From Clostridioides difficile (GTDB taxonomy: Bacteria; Bacillota; Clostridia; Peptostreptococcales; Peptostreptococcaceae), in assembly GCA_024919175.1 (NCBI GenBank), contig CP103804.1:1302001-1366000 (forward strand): a stretch of DNA of 64,000 nt. Direction: 5' to 3'. The notes under the pieces are model-generated. The model searched no databases. It had not been told where the DNA came from and saw nothing but the letters and a program-made list of their open reading frames with translations. Made by a program: the position numbers and the translations under genes. Below are positions 52,151-61,103 of the stretch, in pieces. The stretch's first letter is position 1; each line of letters starts with the position of its first letter.

Positions 52151-53665
52151 ATGAAAATTATTGAAGGAATAAAAAAATATTCAAATACAGATAGAATAGC
52201 ATTGACATGTAATGGAGATAAACTTTCTTATAAAGATTTAAATGAGTATTCAGATGCTATATCAGTATTTTTAAAAAATGTATACAAAGAAGAAGATACT
52301 CCTATAGTAATCTATGGCAATAAAGAAAATATGATAATGGCATGTATGATAGGAGCTTTAAAATCAGGTAGAGCATATGTTCCTCTTGATATTAGCTTTC
52401 CATTAGATAGAGTTTTTGAAGTTACTAAGGAAGTAAAACCAAAGGTGTTATTTAACTTTAGTGATGAAAAAGATTTTGGCGGTATCAATGTAATTGATAA
52501 GGATAAATTAAATGATATAATAAACGAATATAAAGGAAAGTCATTACATAAAGAAAACTGGGTAAAAGATGATGAAAATGCATATATACTATTTACATCA
52601 GGTAGTACAGGAAAGCCAAAAGGAGTTCAAATAAGTTCAAATAACTTAGATAGTTTTGTAGAATGGATAAGCCCATATTTAAATATAGATGGAAGTGAGA
52701 AAGTAATAATGAATCAAGCAGCATATTCTTTTGACCTTTCAGTGACAACAATATACCCTGGTCTTGTTCATGGAGCTACATTATTTTCAATCTCAAAAGA
52801 TGTGTTAGCAGATTATAAGGAGTTATTTAAACAATTTGGTGAGTCTAATATTGCAGTATGGGTGTCAACACCTTCTTTTGCAGGTGTATGTGTAACAGAA
52901 AAAGAGTTTAATAGTAAGATGCTTCCTAAACTTGAATCAATGATATTTATAGGAGAAGCACTTTCAAAGAATCTTACTAAAGAGCTTATGAGTAGATTTC
53001 CAAATACAAGAGTTATCAATGGATATGGACCAACTGAAGCCACTGTTGGTGTAAGTGTAAATGATATGACTCAAGAAGCTATAGATGATGAAAAGAGTCT
53101 TCCAGTTGGATATCCTATGCAAAATTGTAAAATAAAAATACTTGATGAAAATGGAAATGAACTGAAAGAAAATGAAAAAGGTGAGATTATAATAGTTGGA
53201 CCATCAGTTTCTAAAGGATACTTTAATAATAAAGAGAAGACTGATGAAGTATTTTTCTATGATGAAATAGATGGTGTAAAGTGGAGAGCTTATAAAACTG
53301 GTGATATGGGATATCTCTTAGATGGAAATATATACTATTGTGGAAGAAAAGATTTTCAAATTAAGTTAAATGGATTTAGGATTGAAATAGAAGATATAGA
53401 AAATAATTTGAGAAAAGTTCATAATGTAAAAAACGCAGTAGTTTTACCAATATATAAGGATGAAAAAATTGCTTATTTAAAAGGTATTGTTGAGTTAAAT
53501 GAGAAGAATGATTTAGGTAATATCAAAAATGGGATGATGATAAAAAAGGAACTAGGAAAGTATATACCTTCATATATGATTCCAAGAAATATTGCAATAA
53601 TTTCCGAATTTCCAACAAATATCAATGGTAAAATAGACAGAAAGAAACTTATGGAGGAAATTTAA
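52151..53665 (+). CDS. dltA: D-alanine--carrier protein ligase DltA
   Basis: Cytoplasmic adenylating enzyme (504 aa) that activates D-alanine with ATP and loads it on DltC. Adenylate-forming motifs: P-loop LFTSGSTGKPKGVQ, VINGYGPTEATVGV, YKTGDMGYLLDGN, RKDFQIKLNGFRIE and the catalytic Lys in NINGKIDRKKL. AAAGGAGAA precedes the ATG. Stop overlaps the dltB start (TAATG). Confidence 0.94.
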   Translation: MKIIEGIKKYSNTDRIALTCNGDKLSYKDLNEYSDAISVFLKNVYKEEDTPIVIYGNKENMIMACMIGALKSGRAYVPLDISFPLDRVFEVTKEVKPKVLFNFSDEKDFGGINVIDKDKLNDIINEYKGKSLHKENWVKDDENAYILFTSGSTGKPKGVQISSNNLDSFVEWISPYLNIDGSEKVIMNQAAYSFDLSVTTIYPGLVHGATLFSISKDVLADYKELFKQFGESNIAVWVSTPSFAGVCVTEKEFNSKMLPKLESMIFIGEALSKNLTKELMSRFPNTRVINGYGPTEATVGVSVNDMTQEAIDDEKSLPVGYPMQNCKIKILDENGNELKENEKGEIIIVGPSVSKGYFNNKEKTDEVFFYDEIDGVKWRAYKTGDMGYLLDGNIYYCGRKDFQIKLNGFRIEIEDIENNLRKVHNVKNAVVLPIYKDEKIAYLKGIVELNEKNDLGNIKNGMMIKKELGKYIPSYMIPRNIAIISEFPTNINGKIDRKKLMEEI

Positions 53666-54813
53666 TGATTTTTTCACAGTATGGAGATTATTTTTATCTT
53701 TACATATTATTATTAACATCAATACCAGCAGTGATTTTGGGCTTAATGGGTAAAAATATAAAGTATTATGGTATGTTGGCAAGTTTATTTATGATATTTT
53801 TGATTGTAGGAATAGATGTTCAGTTTAAGTACTTGTTAATATTTATCATTTTAGAAGTAATAATAGTCAAAGGATACGAATATGTAAGAAGAAAGACTAA
53901 AAATAAATATATATATTGGGGATTTTTGTTTGCATCAATGCTTCCAATAATAATTAATAAAATATCTCCAGTTACATCTTTTGGATTGATTGGATTTATT
54001 GGAATATCATACTTAAATTTCAGAGCTATACAAATGGTTATTGAAATTTATGATGGTGCCATAAAAGAGGTTAAGATTTCAAATATGCTTTATTTTATGT
54101 TATTTTTCCCAACACTGAGTTCTGGACCTATTGACAGGTCAAGACGATTTGAACAGGATTTAGAGAAGAAAATACCTAGAAAAGAGTATGTAGAAGAATA
54201 CTTACTGCCTGGAATAAAAAACATTGTTATGGGAGTCGGTTATAAATTTGTTATAGCGTTTTTGATAAATACATATTGGGTGTCAATAATACCTAAAGAT
54301 ATGAGGTTTATCAATATTTTAAGTTACATGTATGCATATAGTTTATACCTTTTCTTCGATTTTGCAGGATACAGTTTATTTGCTATAGGGACAGGATATA
54401 TATTTGGAATACAAGTACCTATAAACTTTGACAAACCATTTATAAGTAAAGACATGAAAGAATTTTGGACAAGATGGCATATAAGTCTTTCAAGATGGTT
54501 TGGAGATTATATTTTTTCAAGATTTGTTATGTCTTCAATGAGAAAGAAAAGATTTAAGAAAAGAACTACTGCTGCTCATGTAGCTCAGATGATAACAATG
54601 ATAACAATGGGATTTTGGCATGGACTAACTTGGTTTTACATTGCTTATGGTGTATATCAAGGCTTAGCACTTGTCTTGACTGATATATACCAGAGAAAAT
54701 CTAAATTTTATAAAAAACATAAAAAAGAAAAATGGTTTGAGAGAGTTCAAATTTTCATTACATTCCATATTGTATGTTTTGGATTATTGATATTCTCAGG
54801 ATATTTAGCTTAA
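53665..54813 (+). CDS. dltB: D-alanyl transfer protein DltB (MBOAT)
   Basis: Membrane-bound O-acyltransferase of 382 aa, about 11 helices, that receives D-alanine from DltC and passes it across the membrane. MBOAT markers are KEFWTRWHISLSRWFGDYIF and the catalytic His in MGFWHGLTWFYIAYG. Translationally coupled to dltA by a one-base overlap. DltC follows after 18 bp. Confidence 0.94.
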   Translation: MIFSQYGDYFYLYILLLTSIPAVILGLMGKNIKYYGMLASLFMIFLIVGIDVQFKYLLIFIILEVIIVKGYEYVRRKTKNKYIYWGFLFASMLPIIINKISPVTSFGLIGFIGISYLNFRAIQMVIEIYDGAIKEVKISNMLYFMLFFPTLSSGPIDRSRRFEQDLEKKIPRKEYVEEYLLPGIKNIVMGVGYKFVIAFLINTYWVSIIPKDMRFINILSYMYAYSLYLFFDFAGYSLFAIGTGYIFGIQVPINFDKPFISKDMKEFWTRWHISLSRWFGDYIFSRFVMSSMRKKRFKKRTTAAHVAQMITMITMGFWHGLTWFYIAYGVYQGLALVLTDIYQRKSKFYKKHKKEKWFERVQIFITFHIVCFGLLIFSGYLA

Positions 54814-54831
54814 TTTTAAGGAGGCAAATTT

Positions 54832-55062
54832 ATGCAAGAAACAGTTATAGAAATATTTGAAGATGTATTAGGAACTGATGAGATAAGAGATGATTTAGAC
54901 CTTAACTTATTTGAAACAGAGCTTTTAGATTCATTAGCGATAATTGAAGTTTTACTTGAGATTGAAAATAGACTTGGAATAGAACTTCAACCAACTGATT
55001 TAGAAAGAAAAGACATGTCTACAGTAAATAATTTAGTAAAATTCTTAGAGACAAGAAAATAA
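54832..55062 (+). CDS. dltC: D-alanine carrier protein DltC
   Basis: Acyl-carrier-like protein (76 aa) bearing phosphopantetheine on the Ser of LLDSLAIIEVLLEIE; D-alanine is carried as a thioester from DltA to DltB. AAGGAGG precedes the ATG. Last gene of the dltD-X-A-B-C operon. The operon lowers negative surface charge and, from family knowledge, protects against cationic antimicrobial peptides. Confidence 0.94.
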   Translation: MQETVIEIFEDVLGTDEIRDDLDLNLFETELLDSLAIIEVLLEIENRLGIELQPTDLERKDMSTVNNLVKFLETRK

Positions 55063-55110
55063 ATTAATAACTAAACATTTAATTATTGATTTACATAATA
55101 AAAGATTATA

Positions 55111-55147
55111 AAGTCCATCTAATATTGATATTTGATGGATTTTTTTA
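55111..55147 (+). terminator. Terminator of dlt operon
   Basis: AAGTCCATC / GATGGATTT (one G-T pair) around an A/T loop followed by TTTTTTTATT. The rest of the 307-bp gap to the next gene has no open frame or clear motif that I could name. Confidence 0.82.
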
Positions 55148-55369
55148 TTGTAAAGAGATATAACTTAACTGTATAAGTATATAAAATAGTGAAAAACTTA
55201 AAGTATTAATGAAAGATTGCATGCTATATAAATTAATAGTAATATCTATGTAAGATAGACTATCTCCAATTGGGTGAAATATCTTTTGTCATATATTAGA
55301 ATTACTTTATGAGATTAGATGTTAATTGTAATTTTATAAAAGTAGAATACGTATTTAGGAGGGAACTTA

Positions 55370-56155
55370 ATGTCTTTAAATTCAATAGATAGAAAAAAAG
55401 AAATATTAGAATTGTTAGATGCAAAAGGAAAGATAAATACTAAAGAATTAGTAAAAAAACTAGAAGTATCGTCGGAAACAATAAGAAGGTATTTAGAAGA
55501 ACTGGAAAGTGAAAATAAATTAAAAAAGGTCTATGGTGGGGCTGTAAAAATAAATTACGGCGTAATTGAACCAGAACATATAAAAAGAAATAGCACTAAT
55601 TTAGAAAAGAAAAAAAGTATTGCTAAGTATGCAGCTAGATTTGTGAGTGATAATGAATCCATTGTAATAGATGAAGGGACTACTAATTTACAAATTGTGG
55701 ATTACATAGTTTCTGTAAAAAATCTAAAGGTTATTACTAGTTCTTATCCTGTGCTATCAAAGTTGATTTCATATGAAAACCAAGGAGTATTTGATGGAGA
55801 GGTTATATTTATTGGTGGTAAAGTAAATTTAAAACATCAAAGAACAGCATGTCAAATGTCAATAGATGTTATGAAAAACTTATATGTAGATAAAGCATTT
55901 ATATCTAGTGAAGGTATAATTGATAGCTTTGGAATTAGTAGTATAGACCAAAACAAAGCTTTATTATCAAAAGAGTATATAAGAAATTCAAAGGAAAGTT
56001 TTGTATTATGTGATAGTTCTAAGATAGGAATTGTTAGTATGTACAAGATATCGGATTTGAATGAATTAGATTTTGTTGTTTGTGATGCAGAACCTCCAAA
56101 TGAATGGAAAGATAAATTAAATGAATCAAATATAACATGGATAGAAGCAAAATAG
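55370..56155 (+). CDS. DeoR family regulator (probable phosphonate-use regulator)
   Basis: Transcription regulator of 261 aa: N-terminal DeoR helix-turn-helix (RKKEILELLDAKGKIN, SSETIRRYLEELE, KVYGGAV) and a C-terminal sugar-phosphate-isomerase-like sensor domain (DEGTTNLQIV, IGGKVNLKHQRT, SKIGIVSM). AGGAGGGAAC precedes the ATG. It lies in the same direction as and 268 bp before the PhnX-PhnW fusion gene, whose upstream region carries two identical 14-bp elements. It most likely controls that gene; the ligand could be a phosphonate or aldehyde phosphonate (inference). Confidence 0.85.
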   Translation: MSLNSIDRKKEILELLDAKGKINTKELVKKLEVSSETIRRYLEELESENKLKKVYGGAVKINYGVIEPEHIKRNSTNLEKKKSIAKYAARFVSDNESIVIDEGTTNLQIVDYIVSVKNLKVITSSYPVLSKLISYENQGVFDGEVIFIGGKVNLKHQRTACQMSIDVMKNLYVDKAFISSEGIIDSFGISSIDQNKALLSKEYIRNSKESFVLCDSSKIGIVSMYKISDLNELDFVVCDAEPPNEWKDKLNESNITWIEAK

Positions 56156-56284
56156 AAGTAATAAATTTATAAAATTTAACCAATTCATAGATTTAACCTA
56201 TAAAGAAGATTATAAATTTTAATTTTTTGTATAGAGTTTTAGTGTAACTTTTATATTAGAGACTAAAAACAAATAGAACCAATT

Positions 56285-56298
56285 AAAAACAATTAAAA
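56285..56298 (+). promoter_or_regulatory. Direct repeat copy 1 upstream of phnX-phnW (candidate DeoR operator)
   Basis: AAAAACAATTAAAA; an identical copy occurs at 56370-56383, and a related ACTAAAAACAAAT lies just ahead at 56263-56275. DeoR-type regulators commonly bind A-rich direct repeats. Confidence 0.5.
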
Positions 56299-56369
56299 GC
56301 ATAAATTTTAATATACATTTAACCTAAATATGATGTATAATTAACATGAAAAAGTTATACTTTAAAAGT

Positions 56370-56383
56370 AAAAACAATTAAAA
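56370..56383 (+). promoter_or_regulatory. Direct repeat copy 2 upstream of phnX-phnW (candidate DeoR operator)
   Basis: AAAAACAATTAAAA, 85 bp (about eight helical turns) after copy 1 and about 40 bp before the ATG, a position suited to blocking transcription. Confidence 0.5.
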
Positions 56384-56423
56384 ACACAAAAATTCTAAAT
56401 GAGAATCTATGGGGGTTATAAAT

Positions 56424-58334
56424 ATGAAAAAGTTATATGGAGAAAAGATAAAGGCAGTAGTATTTGACTGGGCTGGAACAACAGTAGATTATGGATGTTT
56501 TGCACCTCTTAATGTATTTATAGAGATATTTAAAAGAAGAGGTATAGATGTAACAATGGAAGAAGCAAGAAAACCTATGGGAAAATTAAAAATAGACCAT
56601 ATAAGAGAAATGTGCGAAATGGATAGAATAAAAAATATTTGGGCAGAAAATTTTGGAGGATTTCCAACAGAGGAAGATGTAAAAAAACTTTATGCTGAAT
56701 TTGAGCCTATGTTATTTGAAACTCTAGAAGAGTATACAACTCCAATTCCTCATGTTGTTGAAACTGTTGAGAGATTAAGAAAAAATGGATTAAAAATAGG
56801 TTCTACAACAGGCTATACAAGAGAAATGATGAATATAGTTGAACCAAATGCAGCTAAAAAAGGATATTCACCAGATTTCCTTGTAACACCATCAGAAGTA
56901 TCTCAAGGAAGACCATATCCTTGGATGTGTTATAAAAACGCTGAAGCTTTGGGGGTATCTCCAATGAGCGCTATGGTAAAAGTTGGAGATACATTAAGTG
57001 ATGTAAAAGAAGGTATAAATGCTGGAATGTGGAGTGTTGCTGTAATAAAAGGTTCAAGTGAATTAGGGCTTACACAAGAAGAAGTAGAAAACATGGATAA
57101 AGAAGAATTAAAAATTAAGATGGAAGCAGTTTCAAAGAAATTTAAAGAAGCAGGAGCACATTTTGTTATAGAAACAATGGCTGAATTAGAAGATGTTTTA
57201 GTAAGAATAGAAAATGAAACAATTAAGTCAGATTTTGTACCAGAAAATGATTACATATTACTTACACCAGGTCCATTATCTACTACTAAATCAGTAAGAG
57301 CATCTATGTTAAAAGATTGGTGTACATGGGATGTTGAATATAATGATTTGGTACAAGATGTTAGAAGAAGACTAGTGTCTTTAGCTACAAAAAATACAGA
57401 AAAATACACAAGTGTATTAATGCAAGGTAGTGGTACTTTCTCAGTGGAAGCTACAATAGGAAGTACTATTCCAAAGGATGGCAAACTTCTTGTAATTGCA
57501 AATGGAGCATATGGAAAGAGAATGAAGGACATATGTAATTATCTAAATATAGAATATGTTGATTGTACATTTAGTGATGTAGAAGCAGTTGACTTAAATA
57601 AAGTAGAAAATTTATTGAAAGAAAATAAAGATATTACACATATATCAATGGTTCATTGTGAAACTACTACAGGTAGATTAAATCCTATACAAGACATAGG
57701 TAAACTTGCAAAATCATATAATAAGGTTTACATAGTTGATGCAATGAGTAGTTTTGGTGGAATTGAAATTGATGTTGAAGACTTTAATATAGATTTTCTA
57801 GTGAGTAGCTCTAACAAATGTATACAAGGAGTTCCAGGGTTTGGATTTATAATAGCTAACAGAGAAAAATTAGCTAAATGCAAAGGAATTGCTAAATCTT
57901 TATCTCTTGATATGTATGCTCAATGGGAAACTATGGAGAATAATAATGGTAAATGGAGATTTACTTCTCCTACACATGTTGTAAGAGCTTTTTATCAAGC
58001 ATTACTAGAGTTAGAAGAAGAAGGTTCTGTAGAAAAAAGATATGCTAGATATAAAGAAAATCAATTTACAATATCTTCAAGATTAAAATCTCTAGGGTTT
58101 GATACATTGGTGAATGATGGTGCTCAATCACCTGTAATAACAACTTTCTTATATCCTAAGAATGCAAAATTTGAATTTATGGAATTCTATACATATCTAA
58201 AAGAAAATGGATTTGTTATTTATCCAGGTAAATTGACTGATATAGATACATTTAGAATAGGAAGTATAGGAGAAGTTTATCCAAAAGATATGGATAGATT
58301 GGCTGATGTGATTGAAAAGTTTATCAATATGTAG
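56424..58334 (+). CDS. PhnX-PhnW fusion: phosphonoacetaldehyde hydrolase and 2-aminoethylphosphonate transaminase
   Basis: Bifunctional protein of 636 aa. Residues 1-270 are PhnX (HAD family): nucleophile Asp15 in VVFDWAGTTVDYG and the Schiff-base Lys of ARKPMGKLKIDH (about 56), plus KIGSTTGYTREMM. Residues 275-636 are PhnW, a PLP aminotransferase: LLTPGPLSTTKSVR, MHSC-like QGSGTFSVEATIG and the PLP Lys in SSNKCIQGVPGFG. Together they convert 2-aminoethylphosphonate and pyruvate to alanine and phosphonoacetaldehyde, then to acetaldehyde and phosphate. Fusion would channel the reactive aldehyde. ATG 56424 (GGGGG upstream) is preferred over 56409. No phosphonate transporter is adjacent. Confidence 0.92.
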   Translation: MKKLYGEKIKAVVFDWAGTTVDYGCFAPLNVFIEIFKRRGIDVTMEEARKPMGKLKIDHIREMCEMDRIKNIWAENFGGFPTEEDVKKLYAEFEPMLFETLEEYTTPIPHVVETVERLRKNGLKIGSTTGYTREMMNIVEPNAAKKGYSPDFLVTPSEVSQGRPYPWMCYKNAEALGVSPMSAMVKVGDTLSDVKEGINAGMWSVAVIKGSSELGLTQEEVENMDKEELKIKMEAVSKKFKEAGAHFVIETMAELEDVLVRIENETIKSDFVPENDYILLTPGPLSTTKSVRASMLKDWCTWDVEYNDLVQDVRRRLVSLATKNTEKYTSVLMQGSGTFSVEATIGSTIPKDGKLLVIANGAYGKRMKDICNYLNIEYVDCTFSDVEAVDLNKVENLLKENKDITHISMVHCETTTGRLNPIQDIGKLAKSYNKVYIVDAMSSFGGIEIDVEDFNIDFLVSSSNKCIQGVPGFGFIIANREKLAKCKGIAKSLSLDMYAQWETMENNNGKWRFTSPTHVVRAFYQALLELEEEGSVEKRYARYKENQFTISSRLKSLGFDTLVNDGAQSPVITTFLYPKNAKFEFMEFYTYLKENGFVIYPGKLTDIDTFRIGSIGEVYPKDMDRLADVIEKFINM

Positions 58335-58398
58335 ATTATAGAAGTTCATTGATATATTATAAGGTTTAGATAATTACAAGAAAAATATATAAATAGTT

Positions 58399-58487
58399 AA
58401 ATAATAGAGGAGTATTTTATTTGAATTGGAAATCTAAGAAAGAGGGATTCATAGTTCATATAAAATATTTTCTCTATTATTTTTTTA
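58399..58487 (+). terminator. Terminator of phnX-phnW
   Basis: Long hairpin: AATAATAGAGGAGTATTTTA near 58400 pairs with TAAAATATTTTCTCTATTATT near 58461, with a 41-nt loop and TTTTTTTATT after. A 33-codon frame with its own ribosome site runs through the structure (see findings). Confidence 0.7.
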
Positions 58488-58604
58488 TTTATATGCCTTT
58501 AAAGGAGCATTGTTTTATTTAGTAAGATTATTATGCTTGACAACGTAACAATGTTTTGTTATATTATATTCAAGAATAAAATAAGTTATTGAAAGGAACT
58601 CATT

Positions 58605-59438
58605 ATGGATGGAGAATTACGTTCACTAAATTTTAATGGAATGGGAAAATGTAAAGGTGGAATTTTTGATGAAGTTAATATAGCAGGTACAGGAAAAATA
58701 GATGGAAATATAAAATGTAATAAATTTGATTCTTCAGGTTCAGCAAAAGTAATTGGAACAACAGAATGTAATGAATTTTTTACAGCTGGATTAAGTAAAA
58801 TTGAAGGAAATATATTGGCATCACAAGTGACAATATTTGGACTTCTTAAATGTACTGGAGACATAAACTCAAGTAAAGTTAAATCTGGAGGAATTATCAA
58901 TGTTGGAGGAAACTTAAAGTCAGATATTATTAGTGGAGAAGGATGTCTAAAAATCACTAAGAACATAGACTGTGAAAGTGTTGACTTAAGTGGAATTTTG
59001 GATTGTAATGGTTTTTTAAATTGTGAAGAGCTTAAGATAAGTTTACATGGAACGTCTAACCTAAACGAGGTTGGTGCAAGTAGTGTAAATATAAAAAAGG
59101 GACATGGAGATTATTGTAAAAGATTTTATAGAGCTGAAAAAAAGATTGAAGATTTTGAAAAAGTATCTTCTAATCTTAGAAATCTAGGTCTAATGTCAGT
59201 CAAAAAATACACAGAAAGTAGGTTATTGGCAAATGTTATAGAAGCAGATGAAATCAGCTTAGAAAATAGTGAAGTTAAAATTGTAAGAGGTAAAAATATT
59301 AAAATAGGCAAAGGATGTTATATAGAGAGTTTGGAATATACTGAAAGTATAGATATTGACGAAAGCTCAATCGTTGTTGAAATAAAGAGTGTAAATGAAA
59401 AAGTAAATGAAAAAGTAAATCTAAATAAAGATAAGTAA
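58605..59438 (+). CDS. Polymer-forming (bactofilin-like) protein 1
   Basis: A 277-aa protein built of short repeating beta-strand turns: NIKCNKFDSSGSAKVIGTTE, EGNILASQVTIFGLLKCTGD, GGNLKSDIISGEGCLKITKN. The about 18-residue G-x-I/L-K-C periodicity is that of a right-handed beta-helix as in bactofilins and the YhbE/YhbF proteins of Bacillus. No signal peptide or helix, so cytoplasmic or membrane-peripheral. A lysine/glutamate-rich tail (NEKVNEKVNLNKDK) ends it. AAAGGAA before ATG. Expected to self-assemble into filaments or scaffolds. Confidence 0.8.
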   Translation: MDGELRSLNFNGMGKCKGGIFDEVNIAGTGKIDGNIKCNKFDSSGSAKVIGTTECNEFFTAGLSKIEGNILASQVTIFGLLKCTGDINSSKVKSGGIINVGGNLKSDIISGEGCLKITKNIDCESVDLSGILDCNGFLNCEELKISLHGTSNLNEVGASSVNIKKGHGDYCKRFYRAEKKIEDFEKVSSNLRNLGLMSVKKYTESRLLANVIEADEISLENSEVKIVRGKNIKIGKGCYIESLEYTESIDIDESSIVVEIKSVNEKVNEKVNLNKDK

Positions 59439-59477
59439 TATTTAAGTTTAAAATAAAATTTAAAATGAGGTAATAAT

Positions 59478-60248
59478 ATGGAAAATGGATCTATAACAAT
59501 ACTTGGAGAAGGATTTATAAGTAGTGGAGAGTATGAAAGTATAAAAATTATGGGAAGTGCTAAATCAAAAGGAAATATCAAATGTAATGAAGTAAAGGTA
59601 TTTGGAGATGTAAAATTTGATGGAGACCTTAGTATAAAAAACTTTGTAGTAAATGGAACAGCTACTATAAAAGGGAATCTTAAAGCTGAACGTGTAAGAG
59701 TAAATGGGCAACTTAGTATAGATGGAGATGCAGAAATAGATGACTTGGTTATAACTGCTCGACAGAAGATTAATGGGAACTTAAAGTGTAATAATGTTAC
59801 AGTAAAAGGTCAATTAACTGTAAGTGAAAGTATTTATGCACAGGATATAAAAGTTTATGGTGAAATGAAAAATAAAAAAAATATAGAATGTGAAGATATA
59901 AAGGTTCATGGAGCGATAAAATGTGATGGTCTTTTAAATGGAGAAAACATATATATCTATTCAGGAGGAGGCTCTTATTGTAAGGAGATAGGGGCAACTA
60001 ATATAGAAATAGGTAGAAGTAAAGATATTTTTACATTTGGAATTTTCTTTATCAATATTTTTTCAGGAAAGTTTAAATGTGATTTGATAGAGGGAGATAC
60101 TATTGAATTAGAAGATGTTTCAATAAAAGATATACGAGGAAAAAGTATATCTTTAGTAAGAAATTGTGATGTTGTAAATATTGAATACAGTGATAAGTTG
60201 TTAGTTTCAGATAATTCGAGTGTAAAAAACAGTACAAAGGTGGGCTAG
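59478..60248 (+). CDS. Polymer-forming (bactofilin-like) protein 2
   Basis: Paralogue of the preceding gene (256 aa), with the same beta-helix rhythm: GSAKSKGNIKCNEVKVFGDV, GDLSIKNFVVNGTATIKGNL, HGAIKCDGLLNGENIYIYSG. Both proteins contain a G-x-Y-C-K block (GHGDYCKRFY / GGGSYCKEIG) and a later I-x-L-E-x-x-x-V/I-K-x-I/V-R-G-K segment, which supports duplication and shared partner binding. GAGGT before ATG, 39-bp gap. Followed at 7 bp by a YhbD-like gene. Confidence 0.8.
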   Translation: MENGSITILGEGFISSGEYESIKIMGSAKSKGNIKCNEVKVFGDVKFDGDLSIKNFVVNGTATIKGNLKAERVRVNGQLSIDGDAEIDDLVITARQKINGNLKCNNVTVKGQLTVSESIYAQDIKVYGEMKNKKNIECEDIKVHGAIKCDGLLNGENIYIYSGGGSYCKEIGATNIEIGRSKDIFTFGIFFINIFSGKFKCDLIEGDTIELEDVSIKDIRGKSISLVRNCDVVNIEYSDKLLVSDNSSVKNSTKVG

Positions 60249-60255
60249 AAAAATT

Positions 60256-60876
60256 ATGGAAGAATTGATATCTAAAAAGGATTTATTAAGCAAAACTAAT
60301 ATATCTTATGGACAGTTATATAGATGGAAAAGAAAAAACATAATACCAGAAGAATGGTTTATAAAAAAATCAGCTTTTACAGGTCAAGAGACTTTTTTTC
60401 CAAGAGATAAAATACTAGAAAGAATAGAGTTAATACTATCTATGAAAGAAGAGACATCTCTTGATGATATTGCAAACATGTTTACAAAAAAAGATACCAA
60501 TAAAGAGTTTGATATTGACTTTATTTTTGAGAAGGAAGCCATATGTAATTATACAAAAGAAATATTTCAAAATTTGTATAAAAAAGAGCAGAGTATAGGT
60601 AAAAAAGAATTACTTATATTGAGTATAATAGAGAAGTTTTTAGTTAAATCTACAATAACATTTGAAGAACTAAAATTAATAGTTAATATAATAGAAGAAA
60701 ATTTCAAATCAATATACAATGAAAATGGAAGAATTTATTTGTTTAGAAAGTTTGGTGTTCCATTTGTAATAGGATGCTTGGATTATAAACAAGTAAAATT
60801 TGAAAAGGATGTAGTTAAAATTGTTGAAGTTGACTTAATGAAAGAAATAAATGATATAAGTATTAAGTTATCATAG
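60256..60876 (+). CDS. yhbD: YhbD-like (DUF4004) protein with MerR-type helix-turn-helix
   Basis: A 206-aa protein; N-terminus KDLLSKTNISYGQLYRWKRK, then IPEEWFIKKSAFTGQETFFP, matches the DUF4004/YhbD family with a MerR-like DNA-binding fold. The C-terminal half is helical and unrecognised. Found beside two beta-helix scaffold proteins as in the yhbD-yhbE-yhbF cluster of Bacillus subtilis, so the trio is a conserved unit. Role unknown; it may control or bind the scaffold proteins. Ribosome site weak. Confidence 0.78.
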   Translation: MEELISKKDLLSKTNISYGQLYRWKRKNIIPEEWFIKKSAFTGQETFFPRDKILERIELILSMKEETSLDDIANMFTKKDTNKEFDIDFIFEKEAICNYTKEIFQNLYKKEQSIGKKELLILSIIEKFLVKSTITFEELKLIVNIIEENFKSIYNENGRIYLFRKFGVPFVIGCLDYKQVKFEKDVVKIVEVDLMKEINDISIKLS

Positions 60877-60952
60877 TAAGTTGTTGTAGATTACTTATTA
60901 TAAGTAGACATAGATAGATTATAGTTTTTAAGAAATTACAATAAGATATTAC

Positions 60953-61024
60953 AAAATGAACCACATTGAATTATTATAAATTATAGAAAGAGTATAGTTA
61001 TAATAATCTCTATGGTTCATTTTA
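60953..61024. terminator. Bidirectional terminator between yhbD and rubrerythrin
   Basis: AAAATGAACCA and TGGTTCATTTT arms with additional pairing of TTATTATAA / TTATAATAA in the loop, lying between convergent genes. Confidence 0.75.
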
Positions 61025-61103
61025 TTATTCAAATAATCTAGTATTTATAAAATTGGTTAGTATCAATATAATAAATTGCTTAAATACAGTAGACTATTTT
61101 TAC

